From Mycolicibacterium tusciae (lineage in GTDB: Bacteria > Actinomycetota > Actinomycetes > Mycobacteriales > Mycobacteriaceae), in contig NZ_MVIM01000015.1 in the NCBI RefSeq assembly GCF_002086795.1, positions 1 to 64,000 on the forward strand: a stretch of 64,000 bases of DNA. The letters run 5' to 3'. Every line of letters starts with the position of its first letter. Positions within the stretch are counted from its first letter, which is position 1. The notes beneath the pieces are model-generated. The model was not told the DNA's origin. It made no database searches and worked only from the letters and a program-made list of their open reading frames with translations. Below are positions 51,400-59,056 of the stretch, one piece after another. A program made the translations under genes and the position numbers.

Positions 51400-52338
51400 G
51401 TGGCTAGTTCAACTGACAAATCCCAGGTGAGTACGCCCGATCCGAAGTCCAAGTGGCTTTCCGAGTCGGCGGGCCAGACCCGTGGTTCGGACAAGAAGGA
51501 AGTCCAGTTCCACTACGACATCTCCAACGACTTCTTCAAGCTGTGGCAGGACCCCACCCAGACCTATAGCTGCGCGTATTTCGAGCGCGACGACATGTCC
51601 CTCGAAGAAGCGCAGATGGCCAAGGTCGACCTTTCATTGGGCAAGTTGGGCCTCCAGCCAGGCATGACGCTGCTCGACATCGGCTGCGGATGGGGCTCGA
51701 CCATCATGCGGGCCGTCGACAAATACGACGTCAACGTCATCGGTCTGACGCTGTCGGAGAACCAGAAACAGCACATCGAGGACCATTGGTTCGCCAACTC
51801 CAAGAGCAAGCGCAACATGGAGGTCCGTCTGCAGCCGTGGGAGGACTTCGACGAGCCCGTTGACCGCATCGTGTCCATCGGCGCGTTCGAGCACTTCGGC
51901 TTCAACAAGTACGACGACTACTTCAAGAAGACGTTCAACTGCCTACCCGAAGACGGCGTCATGCTGCTGCACACGATCATCATTCCCGAGGACGAGGAGA
52001 TCAAAGCCAAGGGACTGCCGCTGACCATGTCGAACGTCCGCTTCATCAAGTTCATCATGGACGAGATCTACCCCGGCGGTCGTCTGCCACTGGCGTCGAT
52101 GGTCAAAAAGCACGCAGTCGGCGCCGGCTTCAACGTGACACGCGAGCAGCACCTGCAACCGCATTACGTCCGCACACTGGACACCTGGGCGGCAAATCTC
52201 GAGGCCAAGAAAGACGACGCCATCGCGGTCACGTCCGACGAGGTCTACGAGCGATTCATGAAGTACCTGACCGGCTGCGCCGACCTTTTCCGCAACGGCT
52301 ACACCGATGTGTGTCAGTTCACCTGCGAGAAGGCGTGA
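51400..52338 (+). CDS. Mycolic-acid cyclopropane-synthase-family methyltransferase (CmaA/MmaA/PcaA type)
   Basis: A 312-residue SAM-dependent enzyme. The SAM motif is LLDIGCGWGSTIMRAVDKY and the active-site residues expected in CmaA1-type enzymes are present: Glu164-His165 (GAFEHFGF), His191 (LLHTI, 27 residues on, position of the bicarbonate-holding His) and a downstream Tyr/His set. Enzymes of this family place cyclopropane, methyl or oxygenated groups on meromycolate chains held on the acyl carrier protein. The GTG at 51400 is chosen because AGGAG lies six bases before it; the upstream GTG 51385 is the alternative. The product could be a cyclopropane or methyl branch; which cannot be told. 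Confidence 0.85.
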   Translation: MASSTDKSQVSTPDPKSKWLSESAGQTRGSDKKEVQFHYDISNDFFKLWQDPTQTYSCAYFERDDMSLEEAQMAKVDLSLGKLGLQPGMTLLDIGCGWGSTIMRAVDKYDVNVIGLTLSENQKQHIEDHWFANSKSKRNMEVRLQPWEDFDEPVDRIVSIGAFEHFGFNKYDDYFKKTFNCLPEDGVMLLHTIIIPEDEEIKAKGLPLTMSNVRFIKFIMDEIYPGGRLPLASMVKKHAVGAGFNVTREQHLQPHYVRTLDTWAANLEAKKDDAIAVTSDEVYERFMKYLTGCADLFRNGYTDVCQFTCEKA

Positions 52339-52382
52339 TTCGTTTCGGAACTAATTGAGTCTATTTAGTAGGGTCATCGACA

Positions 52383-53267
52383 ATGACTGACATCGAGTCC
52401 GGACCAACCGATATGCGGCCTCACTTCGAAGAGATCCAGGCCCATTACGACCTCTCGGACGAATTCTTCGGTCTCTTCCAGGATTCCTCGCGGACGTACA
52501 GTTGCGCGTTCTTCGAGCGTGACGACATGACGCTCGGCGAAGCGCAGTTTGCCAAAATCGATCTGGCACTTGGCAAGCTGGATCTGCAGCCGGGCATGAC
52601 GTTGCTAGATGTCGGCTGCGGTTGGGGTTCGGTCATGCAACGCGCCGTCGAGCGTTACGACGTCAACGTCGTCGGCCTGACCCTGAGCAAGAACCAGTAC
52701 CACTACTGCGGGCAGCTCTTCGAGAAGCTCGATACCGATCGCAGCACCCGCGTCGAGTTGCACGGCTGGGAGGAATTCGACGAACCCGTCGACCGCATCA
52801 TCAGTATCGAGGCGTTCGAAGCCTTTCCCAAGGAGCGTTACGGCGCCTTCTTCGAGACGTGCTACCGAATACTTCCCGAGGGTGGCCGCCTGGTCCTGCA
52901 GACGATCATGGGGCATCCGCTCAAGCGCTGGCCCGACCTGGGCATTCCCATCGTCATGTCGGACCTGAAGTTCATGCGGTTCATCGCCAAGGAGATCTTC
53001 CCCGGCGGTTCGATCCCGTGCGACGAGGACATCATCGGGCTTTCCGGCAAGGCCGGCTTCTCGATGCACCACTTCGAGACCCTGAATCCGCACTACGTAC
53101 GCACCCTGCGGACGTGGGCCGACAATCTCGAAGCCGCACACGACGAGGCTGTCGCCGCCACCTCCGAAGAGGTCTACGAGCGCTACATGAAGTACCTGAC
53201 CGGGTGCGCGGACTTCTTCGAGCGCGGCATCAGCGAACTCGGCCAATTCACCCTGATCAAAGGCTAG
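52383..53267 (+). CDS. Mycolic-acid methyltransferase-like protein, UmaA-like, with His-to-Gln change in the active site
   Basis: A 294-residue SAM-dependent methyltransferase resembling UmaA (SIEAFEAFPKERYGAFF; MRPHFEEIQAHYDLSDEFFG at its start). The SAM motif LLDVGCGWGS is intact. The EHF motif of CmaA1-type enzymes is EAF here (Glu146-Ala147), as in UmaA, and the LLHTI His is Gln173 in RLVLQTIMG, the position that holds the bicarbonate base in CmaA1. A TAGGGT box lies eight bases before the ATG. It may be a divergent or reduced-activity enzyme, or use another base. Its stop touches that of the ketosynthase-like gene with no gap. Confidence 0.75.
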   Translation: MTDIESGPTDMRPHFEEIQAHYDLSDEFFGLFQDSSRTYSCAFFERDDMTLGEAQFAKIDLALGKLDLQPGMTLLDVGCGWGSVMQRAVERYDVNVVGLTLSKNQYHYCGQLFEKLDTDRSTRVELHGWEEFDEPVDRIISIEAFEAFPKERYGAFFETCYRILPEGGRLVLQTIMGHPLKRWPDLGIPIVMSDLKFMRFIAKEIFPGGSIPCDEDIIGLSGKAGFSMHHFETLNPHYVRTLRTWADNLEAAHDEAVAATSEEVYERYMKYLTGCADFFERGISELGQFTLIKG

Positions 53268-54518
53268 TCAGGGCGCGCCGAAGGCCAGCACGACGTTGTT
53301 GCCGCCCAGCCCGAAGGAATTCGACACCGCGTACCGATAGTCGCCGGGCCGAGGCCGGTCCGCCACCACATCGAGGTCGATCTCGGGATCGAGGGACTTC
53401 AAGTTGCGGGTCGCCGGAATGATGCCGTCGCGCAGCGCCTGCACCGTCAGCACCGCCTCCACGGCTCCTGCGGCGCCCAACGAATGACCCAGCGCCGCCT
53501 TGGGCGCATACACCGCCGCCGAATGGTCGCCCAGCGCACGTCGGATCGCGTGGGCTTCGGCAAGGTCCCCGAGTTTGGTGCCAGTGGCGTGGGCGTTGAC
53601 GTGGTCGACGTCGGTCGCCGTGAGGCCGGCCAGTTGAATCGCCCGGCTGATCGCGTCGCCCGCCCGCTCACCGGTCGGGTCGGGGTCCACGACGTCGTAG
53701 CCGTCTGACGTGATGGCCGCGCCCATAAGTCGAGCGAGGATCGGCGCGCCTCGCGCCTTGGCGTGTTCCTCGGTTTCGATGAGCATCAGCGCAGCGCCCT
53801 CGCCGAGCACCATGCCGTCGCGGTCGGTGTCGAACGGGCGGCACGCACCCGCCGGGTCGTCGTTATTGGTCGACAACCAGCCGAGGTTGTTGAATGCCGC
53901 GACGGGCACGGCTTCGATGCAGTTCTCGACGCCGCCGCAGATGGCGATATCGGCCTCGCCCAGGATGATGCCCTGCCAGGCTTCCGCGATGGCGGCCGCT
54001 CCCGAGGCGTCCGCCAGCACCGGGGACGTGATGCCCGCTCTGGCCTTCAAGTCCAAGCCGACCGACGCGGCGGGCGCGTTCGGCATGTGCATCTGCACAG
54101 CCAACGGATTGGCCGCGCGCACGCCCCGTGCCTTGAAGTCGTCGTAAAGCCTGATCATCGCCTCGGTGCTGGCGAGCGCGAGGCCGATCGAAACGAGGAG
54201 GCGACGGGTGTCGACTTCGGGCGATCCGGCGGTCTCCCACAGGCGTCGGCCGAGCACCCGCGACATCTTCTGCATATACGACAGCCGGCGGAGTTCGACC
54301 CGGTCGAGATACTGGTCGAACTCCTCTCGGAGTTCACCTCCGATGCGGACGGGGAAGTTGTATTCATCGACGAACGGCTTCTCGAGTCGGCGAATTCCGC
54401 TCTGCCCCTCCAGCAACTGCTGCCAGGTCTCTTCGGCGTTGGTCGCCAAGGCATTGCTCGACGCCACCGCTGTGACGACGACATCGGGAAGGCCGTCGCC
54501 GGTGGTCTTACTCGCCAT
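53268..54518 (-). CDS. KasA-like beta-ketoacyl-ACP synthase homologue with Asp in place of the catalytic Cys
   Basis: A 416-residue thiolase-fold condensing-enzyme homologue, the length of KasA. The His-His-Lys set is kept: His310 (VNAHATGT), Lys340 and His345 (PKAALGHSLGAAG). The catalytic nucleophile, Cys171 of KasA in SACSSG, is Asp170 here (VLADASGAAAIAEAW; codon GAC). Without the Cys the enzyme cannot form the acyl thioester used for condensation, so it may be a decarboxylase-type or chain-length-factor-like partner of another KAS, or inactive. Neighbouring UmaA-like and CmaA-like genes and the KasA similarity point to meromycolate synthesis. It is convergent with the UmaA-like gene. Confidence 0.85.
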   Translation of the reverse strand: MASKTTGDGLPDVVVTAVASSNALATNAEETWQQLLEGQSGIRRLEKPFVDEYNFPVRIGGELREEFDQYLDRVELRRLSYMQKMSRVLGRRLWETAGSPEVDTRRLLVSIGLALASTEAMIRLYDDFKARGVRAANPLAVQMHMPNAPAASVGLDLKARAGITSPVLADASGAAAIAEAWQGIILGEADIAICGGVENCIEAVPVAAFNNLGWLSTNNDDPAGACRPFDTDRDGMVLGEGAALMLIETEEHAKARGAPILARLMGAAITSDGYDVVDPDPTGERAGDAISRAIQLAGLTATDVDHVNAHATGTKLGDLAEAHAIRRALGDHSAAVYAPKAALGHSLGAAGAVEAVLTVQALRDGIIPATRNLKSLDPEIDLDVVADRPRPGDYRYAVSNSFGLGGNNVVLAFGAP

Positions 54519-54643
54519 GGGTCACCAAAGTTCCTTCACTGCGCTAGCTGACCTGGTCGAGATTTCCCCAATGTACGACCGAATATGCGTCGGCGCAGCG
54601 ACTTTTTGCACGCGCCTGAATCCAACATTAGCGGCAACTGCCC

Positions 54644-54649
54644 TAGCGT
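54644..54649 (+). promoter_or_regulatory. TANNNT -10 box, leaderless-type, of ppk2
   Basis: TAGCGT followed by seven bases and the ATG at 54657, with no ribosome-binding site. It fits a leaderless transcript and supports ATG 54657 over the frame opening at 54585. Confidence 0.4.
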
Positions 54650-54656
54650 TGAAACC

Positions 54657-55535
54657 ATGACCGAGATCGATCTCGAGGCACTCTCGACAGGCGCGCACGG
54701 CTACACGGTCAACGACGAGGACGACGACGACCCCGTCCTGCTCGACCAAGACGGCAATTACATCGACACGTGGCGTGAGCGATATCCGTACGACTCCCGG
54801 CTACCGCGCGATGAGTACGAACGTGTCAAGCGGCGGCTACAGATCGAGCTGCTCAAGCTGCAGAACTGGAGCAAACGGACCGGGGCCCGGCACGTCGTCG
54901 TCTTCGAAGGCCGCGACGCCGCCGGAAAAGGCGGCACCATCAAGCGGTTCATGGAGCATCTCAACCCTCGCGGCGCGCGGGTGGTGGCGCTGGAGAAACC
55001 CACCGACCTCGAGAAGGCGCAATGGTATTTCCAGCGCTACGTCAAGCATTTACCGACGGCCGGGGAGATGGTCCTGTTCGACCGGTCGTGGTACAACCGC
55101 GCCGGCGTCGAAAAGGTGATGGGGTTCTGCACCCCCGAGGAGCATGCCGAATTCTTAAGGCAGGCACCGATGTTCGAAGACATGCTCGTCAGCCAGGGCC
55201 TCGACCTCACCAAGTTCTGGTTCTCGGTGTCACCTGCCGAGCAGCGCACCCGGTTCGCGATCCGCCTGGTCGATCCCGTACGCAACTGGAAGTTCTCGCC
55301 GATGGACATGGAGTCGATCGACAAGTGGGAGCAGTACACGGAGGCCAAGCAGGAGATGTTCGCCGCAACCGACACCGACTACGCGCCATGGATCGTCGTG
55401 AAGAGCAACGACAAGAAGCGCGCCCGCATCAACGCGATGCGCCATCTCCTCGCGAAGTTCGACTACGACGACAAAGACGACGAAGTCGTCGGCGAACCGG
55501 ACCCGTTGATCGTGGGGCGGGCTTTGGAGGACTGA
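54657..55535 (+). CDS. ppk2: Polyphosphate kinase 2
   Basis: A 292-residue PPK2-family phosphotransferase. PPK2 uses polyphosphate and nucleoside diphosphates, mainly GDP in M. tuberculosis, to make triphosphates. Walker A GRDAAGKGGTIKRFMEHL and the lid region with EMVLFDRSWYNRAGVEKVMG are present; the acidic N-terminus is long. Single-domain class I features (WIVVKSNDKKRARINAMRHL) agree. ATG 54657 is chosen from the TAGCGT box before it. Its last 73 bases overlap the convergent DUF5994 gene. Expected to be cytosolic and to matter in stationary-phase energy balance. Confidence 0.92.
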   Translation: MTEIDLEALSTGAHGYTVNDEDDDDPVLLDQDGNYIDTWRERYPYDSRLPRDEYERVKRRLQIELLKLQNWSKRTGARHVVVFEGRDAAGKGGTIKRFMEHLNPRGARVVALEKPTDLEKAQWYFQRYVKHLPTAGEMVLFDRSWYNRAGVEKVMGFCTPEEHAEFLRQAPMFEDMLVSQGLDLTKFWFSVSPAEQRTRFAIRLVDPVRNWKFSPMDMESIDKWEQYTEAKQEMFAATDTDYAPWIVVKSNDKKRARINAMRHLLAKFDYDDKDDEVVGEPDPLIVGRALED

Positions 55536-56017
55536 GGGCTGCGCAGCCGGCCAGCCCAGATCGCACTCTCGGCCCGCGCGACGCTCATCACGGTGCGCGC
55601 GGTCTCCCACAGCTGGCTACCGCGATCCGCGTGCACGGCGGGCAGACCCGCCGCGCACCGCATGACCATCGCGCCGAGATTCGCCGACGTCATGTAGGGC
55701 ACCACAAGTAGATTCGCGCAGGTACCGCGCCCCTCGACCTTCATCAGGCGAGGACGACGGGGGCCCGGGCTGTCAACCGTCCTGGCACCGCTGATGATCG
55801 AGTCGAAATCGACCGGGCCTTCGGTGGGCGACCAGTTGATGGCGATGTCGACGATTTCCCCAAGCGGGGCATGCAGAAGTCCGATGAGTTCAGGAAGCTC
55901 TGCGCCCACCGAGGCGGTGTGCGGCCACCACGCCCCGTCGATGTCGGAGCCCAATTGGGGTGCGAGCAGAAGGCGAACGGGGCGGGCCAACCGGCGCGTC
56001 CCCGATAGACCGTTCAC
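55463..56017 (-). CDS. DUF5994-family protein
   Basis: A 184-residue soluble protein of the DUF5994 family. The core is RLLLAPQLGSDIDGAWWPHT, then ASVGAELPELIGLLHAPLGE, INWSPTEGPVDFDSIIS and LMKVEGRGTCANLLVVPYMT. The motif GSDIDGAWWPHT is diagnostic. Function is unknown. GTG start overlaps the stop of the small upstream gene by four bases (GTGA), so the two are translationally coupled. Its last 24 residues are Ser/Gly/Thr-rich and lie opposite the end of ppk2, which may mean that the true end varies between species. Confidence 0.75.
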   Translation of the reverse strand: MNGLSGTRRLARPVRLLLAPQLGSDIDGAWWPHTASVGAELPELIGLLHAPLGEIVDIAINWSPTEGPVDFDSIISGARTVDSPGPRRPRLMKVEGRGTCANLLVVPYMTSANLGAMVMRCAAGLPAVHADRGSQLWETARTVMSVARAESAIWAGRLRSPQSSKARPTINGSGSPTTSSSLSS

Positions 56018-56154
56018 GACAAGGGCTTAGCGGAAGATGACTTCTTCTGGTCGTTGTCCGAGAAGGTGGGGTTCTCCGTGGGCTCCGTGGAGCTCGCGCG
56101 CTTGTCGACGACGTGCGGCTTGTGGGGGTGTGAAAACAAATCTGACGATTCCAT
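56014..56154 (-). CDS. Small hydrophilic protein translationally coupled to DUF5994
   Basis: A 46-residue ORF starting MESSDLFSHPHKPHVVDKRA and ending SSSAKPLS. It has a good ribosome site (AAGGAC at 56162-56167, seven bases before the ATG) and its TGA overlaps the GTG of DUF5994 by four bases, both strong signs of a real gene. The protein is highly polar (His, Ser, Lys, Glu), probably disordered. Function unknown; it may be a partner or a translational adjuster of DUF5994. The 228 bp upstream to cspA hold the cspA terminator and no other gene I can support. Confidence 0.6.
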   Translation of the reverse strand: MESSDLFSHPHKPHVVDKRASSTEPTENPTFSDNDQKKSSSAKPLS

Positions 56155-56346
56155 AGAACACGTCCTTAAAACATACGGGTGAGAGCCCATATATACGAAG
56201 TGGGCGAACGGAGATCCGTCCGCAGGCTGATCGCGAGAGCGACATCAGAAGAATGCTGAGGCGAAAGGCCTGACACCCAATTTACCCGATCATCGATAAA
56301 ACTGGTGATTCGCCTTCGCCCTCGACCGCAAAGTCCGTAGAAAGCG

Positions 56347-56382
56347 GTGTGGGCTGGCGGGTATGTCCCCACCAGCCCACAC
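56347..56382 (-). terminator. Strong hairpin after cspA
   Basis: GTGTGGGCTGG and CCAGCCCACAC are exact reverse complements (11 bp) around a 14-base loop that can add three more G-C pairs. It sits 13 bases after the cspA stop on that strand, the place for a terminator; the following U-run is weak. Confidence 0.65.
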
Positions 56383-56395
56383 GACCAAGATCAGG

Positions 56396-56599
56396 TTATA
56401 CGGCGGACACACCGACTGCCTGGGGACCCTTGGTCCCCTGCTCGACGGTGAACTCAACACGCTGGTTCTCCTCGAGCGACTTGTATCCATTTCCCTGGAT
56501 TTCGCTGAAGTGAACGAAAACGTCGTCCGCTCCGCCATCCGGAGCAATAAAGCCGAAGCCCTTATCGCTGTTGAACCACTTCACAGTTCCCTGCGTCAT
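56396..56599 (-). CDS. cspA: Cold-shock protein CspA
   Basis: A 67-residue single cold-shock domain binding single-stranded RNA or DNA. RNP1 is KGFGFIAP and RNP2 is VFVHFSEI, with MTQGTVKWFNSDKGFGF at the start and VEFTVEQGTKGPQAVGVS near the end. The sequence matches mycobacterial CspA, an abundant RNA chaperone. GAGAAG-type bases precede the ATG. The 5' region (56600-56760) is fairly AT-rich and may hold a leader of some 100 bases; no defined promoter is claimed. A strong hairpin terminates it. Confidence 0.93.
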   Translation of the reverse strand: MTQGTVKWFNSDKGFGFIAPDGGADDVFVHFSEIQGNGYKSLEENQRVEFTVEQGTKGPQAVGVSAV

Positions 56600-56645
56600 A
56601 CTTTTCTACTTCTCTCATTGTGTACGGATGTCGACAGACACCCGT

Positions 56646-56888
56646 CTAAAGCCTAGCACGCCCAAGGCCGAACACGTATTCGCCTGTGCGGTAATCCTTT
56701 TGGCGTTCGGCGCAATTGCGGGTGCAGGTGAGCGGGACGGCCTCGCCGACTTCTCCTGAGCAGCAACAGTTCTGAACCACGACCGGGGTTGCGCGGGTCA
56801 TCGGTTGCGACACGGTCACGGAAGGGTATCCATCCGGGTAGCAGTAGTCACAAAAATCCCACTGGTCACTATCGTCACATGAAGCCGC
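56646..56888 (-). other. Cysteine-rich open frame without a convincing start, possible gene remnant
   Basis: An 80-codon open frame upstream of cspA on the same strand reads as a real protein fragment: DQWDFCDYCYPDGYPSVTVS, then VVVQNCCCSGEV and LTCTRNCAERQKDY, with eight Cys in total. This style resembles mycobacterial small secreted Cys-rich proteins, but no signal peptide or ribosome site precedes it; the only ATG (56801) lies mid-way. It may be a decayed gene, a mis-started gene or chance. The ATG at 56801 would give 51 residues. Confidence 0.3.
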
Positions 56889-56928
56889 TTATGACGTCAC
56901 CGCGACGTCGTGCCACGAAAGGTGTGAC

Positions 56929-58281
56929 ATGTCGCCGCGTCATCTCTTCGCATCGATATCCGCGGTTTCGGCGACCGTACTCACCGTGGCCATCGGCGTG
57001 GCACCGACCGCATTCGCCCAGCCCTGCAGCGGTGCCGCCGCGGCTATCCAGCCTCCTGCTTCATCCAACTCCGGCGAGACTCCGGACCTGCCCGGCGACG
57101 GTCGACCTCGGGGTCAGCGGCCCACCGGGGCCAATGAGGGCGCCGCACTGCCGAGTCTGGGGCAGGTCCAAGGGGCCTCCCAATACGAACAGCAAGCCGC
57201 GGTGGTGCCCGATGCCGCACAGCCTGTTCCCGATGCCAACCCGGTGGCGCCGCCGGCGCCTCCTCCGCCTCCGGCGCCGCCGGGTACGTCACTCGTCGGC
57301 TGGGTGACCGGACCGGAAAGCCCGAACGACACCGTCAACCGCTTCGCCATCACCGGCACCGACCTGGGCATCATGTGGGACAACGGTGGCGGTGAGGTGC
57401 TGATGGCCTTCGGCGACACCTATGGGTACTGCGGTGTGCGCGGCCAGCAGTGGCGGTACAACGCCCTGTTCCGAAGCCGGGACGGCGTGCTGTCCAAGAC
57501 GGTATCGGCGTCGAGTTCTCCCCTGTGGTCCCAAGGACTTTCGAAGCAGATCATCAACAGCATCAAGTACTCGCCGACCGAGAAGGGCGTCATCCCGACC
57601 GCGGGTATCGCAGTCGGCGGCAAGCAGTACCTGAACTTCATGTCGATCAAGAATTGGGACAGCGACGGTCGCTGGACGACGAACTTCTCGGCCATCGCGG
57701 TGTCCCCGGACAACGGCGAGCACTGGGGCGTCTATCCGGACTCCGTGCGCCCGGCGTCGCCTAACAGCACCGACCGGGCCCGGTACGTCGCGGGCAATGA
57801 AAACTTCCAGCAGGGCGCGTTCCTCACACCGGGCCCCGGTGATCCCTACCTCTACTCGTTCGGCACCCCGGCAGGGCGCGGCGGTGCGGCGTACATGTCG
57901 CGGGTGTTGCCCCAGAGCGTGCCCGACCTTCGCAGGTACGAGTACTGGAGTTCGGCCTCCAACTCGTGGGTGCCGGGCAATCCCGCGGCGGCGACGCCGG
58001 TGATCCCCGGACCCGTCAGCGAGATGTCGGCGCAGTTCAACAAGCATCTGGGGCAGTACCTGGTGCTGTACGGCAACGGCGCCAACGACATGGTGATGAG
58101 GACGGCGCCCGCACCGCAGGGGCCGTGGAGCCCAGAGCGCGTCCTGGTTCCGTCGATGCAGTTCCCCGGCGGCATTTACGCGCCGTTCCTGCATCCGTGG
58201 TCGACGGGCCGAGAGCTCTACTACAACGTCTCCTTGTGGTCGGCATACAACGTCATGCTGATGAGAACCGTTCTGCCGTAA
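56929..58281 (+). CDS. Secreted DUF4185 protein, endo-D-arabinanase-type (GH183-like)
   Basis: A 450-residue exported protein. A Sec signal peptide (about 1-31) ends at TAFAQP; a Pro/Ala-rich linker with a poly-Pro stretch (about 40-125) precedes the DUF4185 five-blade propeller (about 125-450). Key phrases are VNRFAITGTDLGIMWDNGGG, VLMAFGDTYGYCGVRGQQWR, NFSAIAVSPDNGEHWGVYPD and YNVSLWSAYNVMLMRT. Some DUF4185 proteins are endo-D-arabinanases (GH183) that cut mycobacterial arabinan; whether this one is active is not shown, but Asp residues in the FGDTYG loop are kept. GAAAGG precedes the ATG. The amidase gene follows 39 bases later. Confidence 0.8.
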   Translation: MSPRHLFASISAVSATVLTVAIGVAPTAFAQPCSGAAAAIQPPASSNSGETPDLPGDGRPRGQRPTGANEGAALPSLGQVQGASQYEQQAAVVPDAAQPVPDANPVAPPAPPPPPAPPGTSLVGWVTGPESPNDTVNRFAITGTDLGIMWDNGGGEVLMAFGDTYGYCGVRGQQWRYNALFRSRDGVLSKTVSASSSPLWSQGLSKQIINSIKYSPTEKGVIPTAGIAVGGKQYLNFMSIKNWDSDGRWTTNFSAIAVSPDNGEHWGVYPDSVRPASPNSTDRARYVAGNENFQQGAFLTPGPGDPYLYSFGTPAGRGGAAYMSRVLPQSVPDLRRYEYWSSASNSWVPGNPAAATPVIPGPVSEMSAQFNKHLGQYLVLYGNGANDMVMRTAPAPQGPWSPERVLVPSMQFPGGIYAPFLHPWSTGRELYYNVSLWSAYNVMLMRTVLP

Positions 58282-58307
58282 GGGTCTGCCTCGGGCCGGC
58301 ATCTGCT

Positions 58308-58313
58308 TATCCT
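58308..58313 (+). promoter_or_regulatory. TANNNT -10 box, leaderless-type, of the amidase gene
   Basis: TATCCT followed by seven bases and the ATG at 58321. The amidase therefore probably has its own leaderless promoter in addition to any read-through from the DUF4185 gene. Confidence 0.4.
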
Positions 58314-58320
58314 GGGCGCC

Positions 58321-59052
58321 ATGGACATTCGTCCGCCCGACGAACATGAAGGCCGTCCCGACCTCATCAGCCGGCGTCGGCTGCTTTGGCTGAGCGGCGC
58401 TGGGCTGGCGGCCGCCGTCGCGCCGATCGCCGCGCCTGTCGTGACGTCCGCTGCACCCGCGGCCCATCAGATCCTGTGCCGGGACGCTTGGGGCGCCGCT
58501 CCAGCTCGCCCCGGCGGCAGGACTCACACGCTCGATCGCATGACGATCCATCACACCGAAGTGACTCTGGGCGACAACGCCGACGCTCCTGCCCGACTCC
58601 GTCAGCACCAGCGCTACCATCAGGACACGCACGGGTGGATCGACATCGCCTACCACTTCAGCGTTGATCGCAATGGAAACATCTACCAGCTGCGAAGGCC
58701 AGACCTGGTGGGCGACACCGCGACGAGTTACGACCCGACCGGCCACTTCCTCGTCGTGTGCGAGGGCGACTTCGACAAGGAGCAGGTCAGCGAGGATCAG
58801 CTCAACGGGACAGCGCTCGTATTAGCTTCTGCCGCGCAGCAATTCGGCATCTCGACGGACACGCTGGCGGGTCACCGCGACTTCAGCTCGACGACGACCT
58901 GCCCCGGCGCGAGCCTCTATCAACATGTGACCTCGGGCGATCTCCAGAACCGGGTGGACGGGCTCCTCGCCGCAGGCCCGGTCGACCTGCCGTTGCTCTG
59001 CGGGCCCGAGGCGACCGAGACCGTCGCGGAAATCGAATCGGGACTGCGCTGA
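58321..59052 (+). CDS. Exported N-acetylmuramoyl-L-alanine amidase (Amidase_2/PGRP type)
   Basis: A 243-residue peptidoglycan amidase cutting the bond between MurNAc and the peptide. A Tat-like signal (ISRRRLLWLSGAGLAAAVA, residues 16-48) suggests folded export. Zinc ligands are a His of TIHHTE (77/78), His185 (LAGHRDFS) and Cys194 (TTTCPG), with IAYHFSVDRNGNIYQLR carrying the catalytic-region Tyr. The domain occupies about 50-205, followed by a short C-terminal tail. It lies 39 bases after the DUF4185 gene, so the two may together attack arabinan and peptidoglycan. It is convergent with the DUF4333 gene. Confidence 0.85.
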   Translation: MDIRPPDEHEGRPDLISRRRLLWLSGAGLAAAVAPIAAPVVTSAAPAAHQILCRDAWGAAPARPGGRTHTLDRMTIHHTEVTLGDNADAPARLRQHQRYHQDTHGWIDIAYHFSVDRNGNIYQLRRPDLVGDTATSYDPTGHFLVVCEGDFDKEQVSEDQLNGTALVLASAAQQFGISTDTLAGHRDFSSTTTCPGASLYQHVTSGDLQNRVDGLLAAGPVDLPLLCGPEATETVAEIESGLR

Positions 59053-59056
59053 CTCG

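Noticed and set aside
56571..56759. + strand ORF over the cspA leader
   Set aside because: No ribosome site, odd composition; opposite the cspA start and the Cys-rich frame.
57289..58746. 485-codon minus-strand open frame
   Set aside because: Antisense to the DUF4185 and amidase genes, both of which have clear domains.
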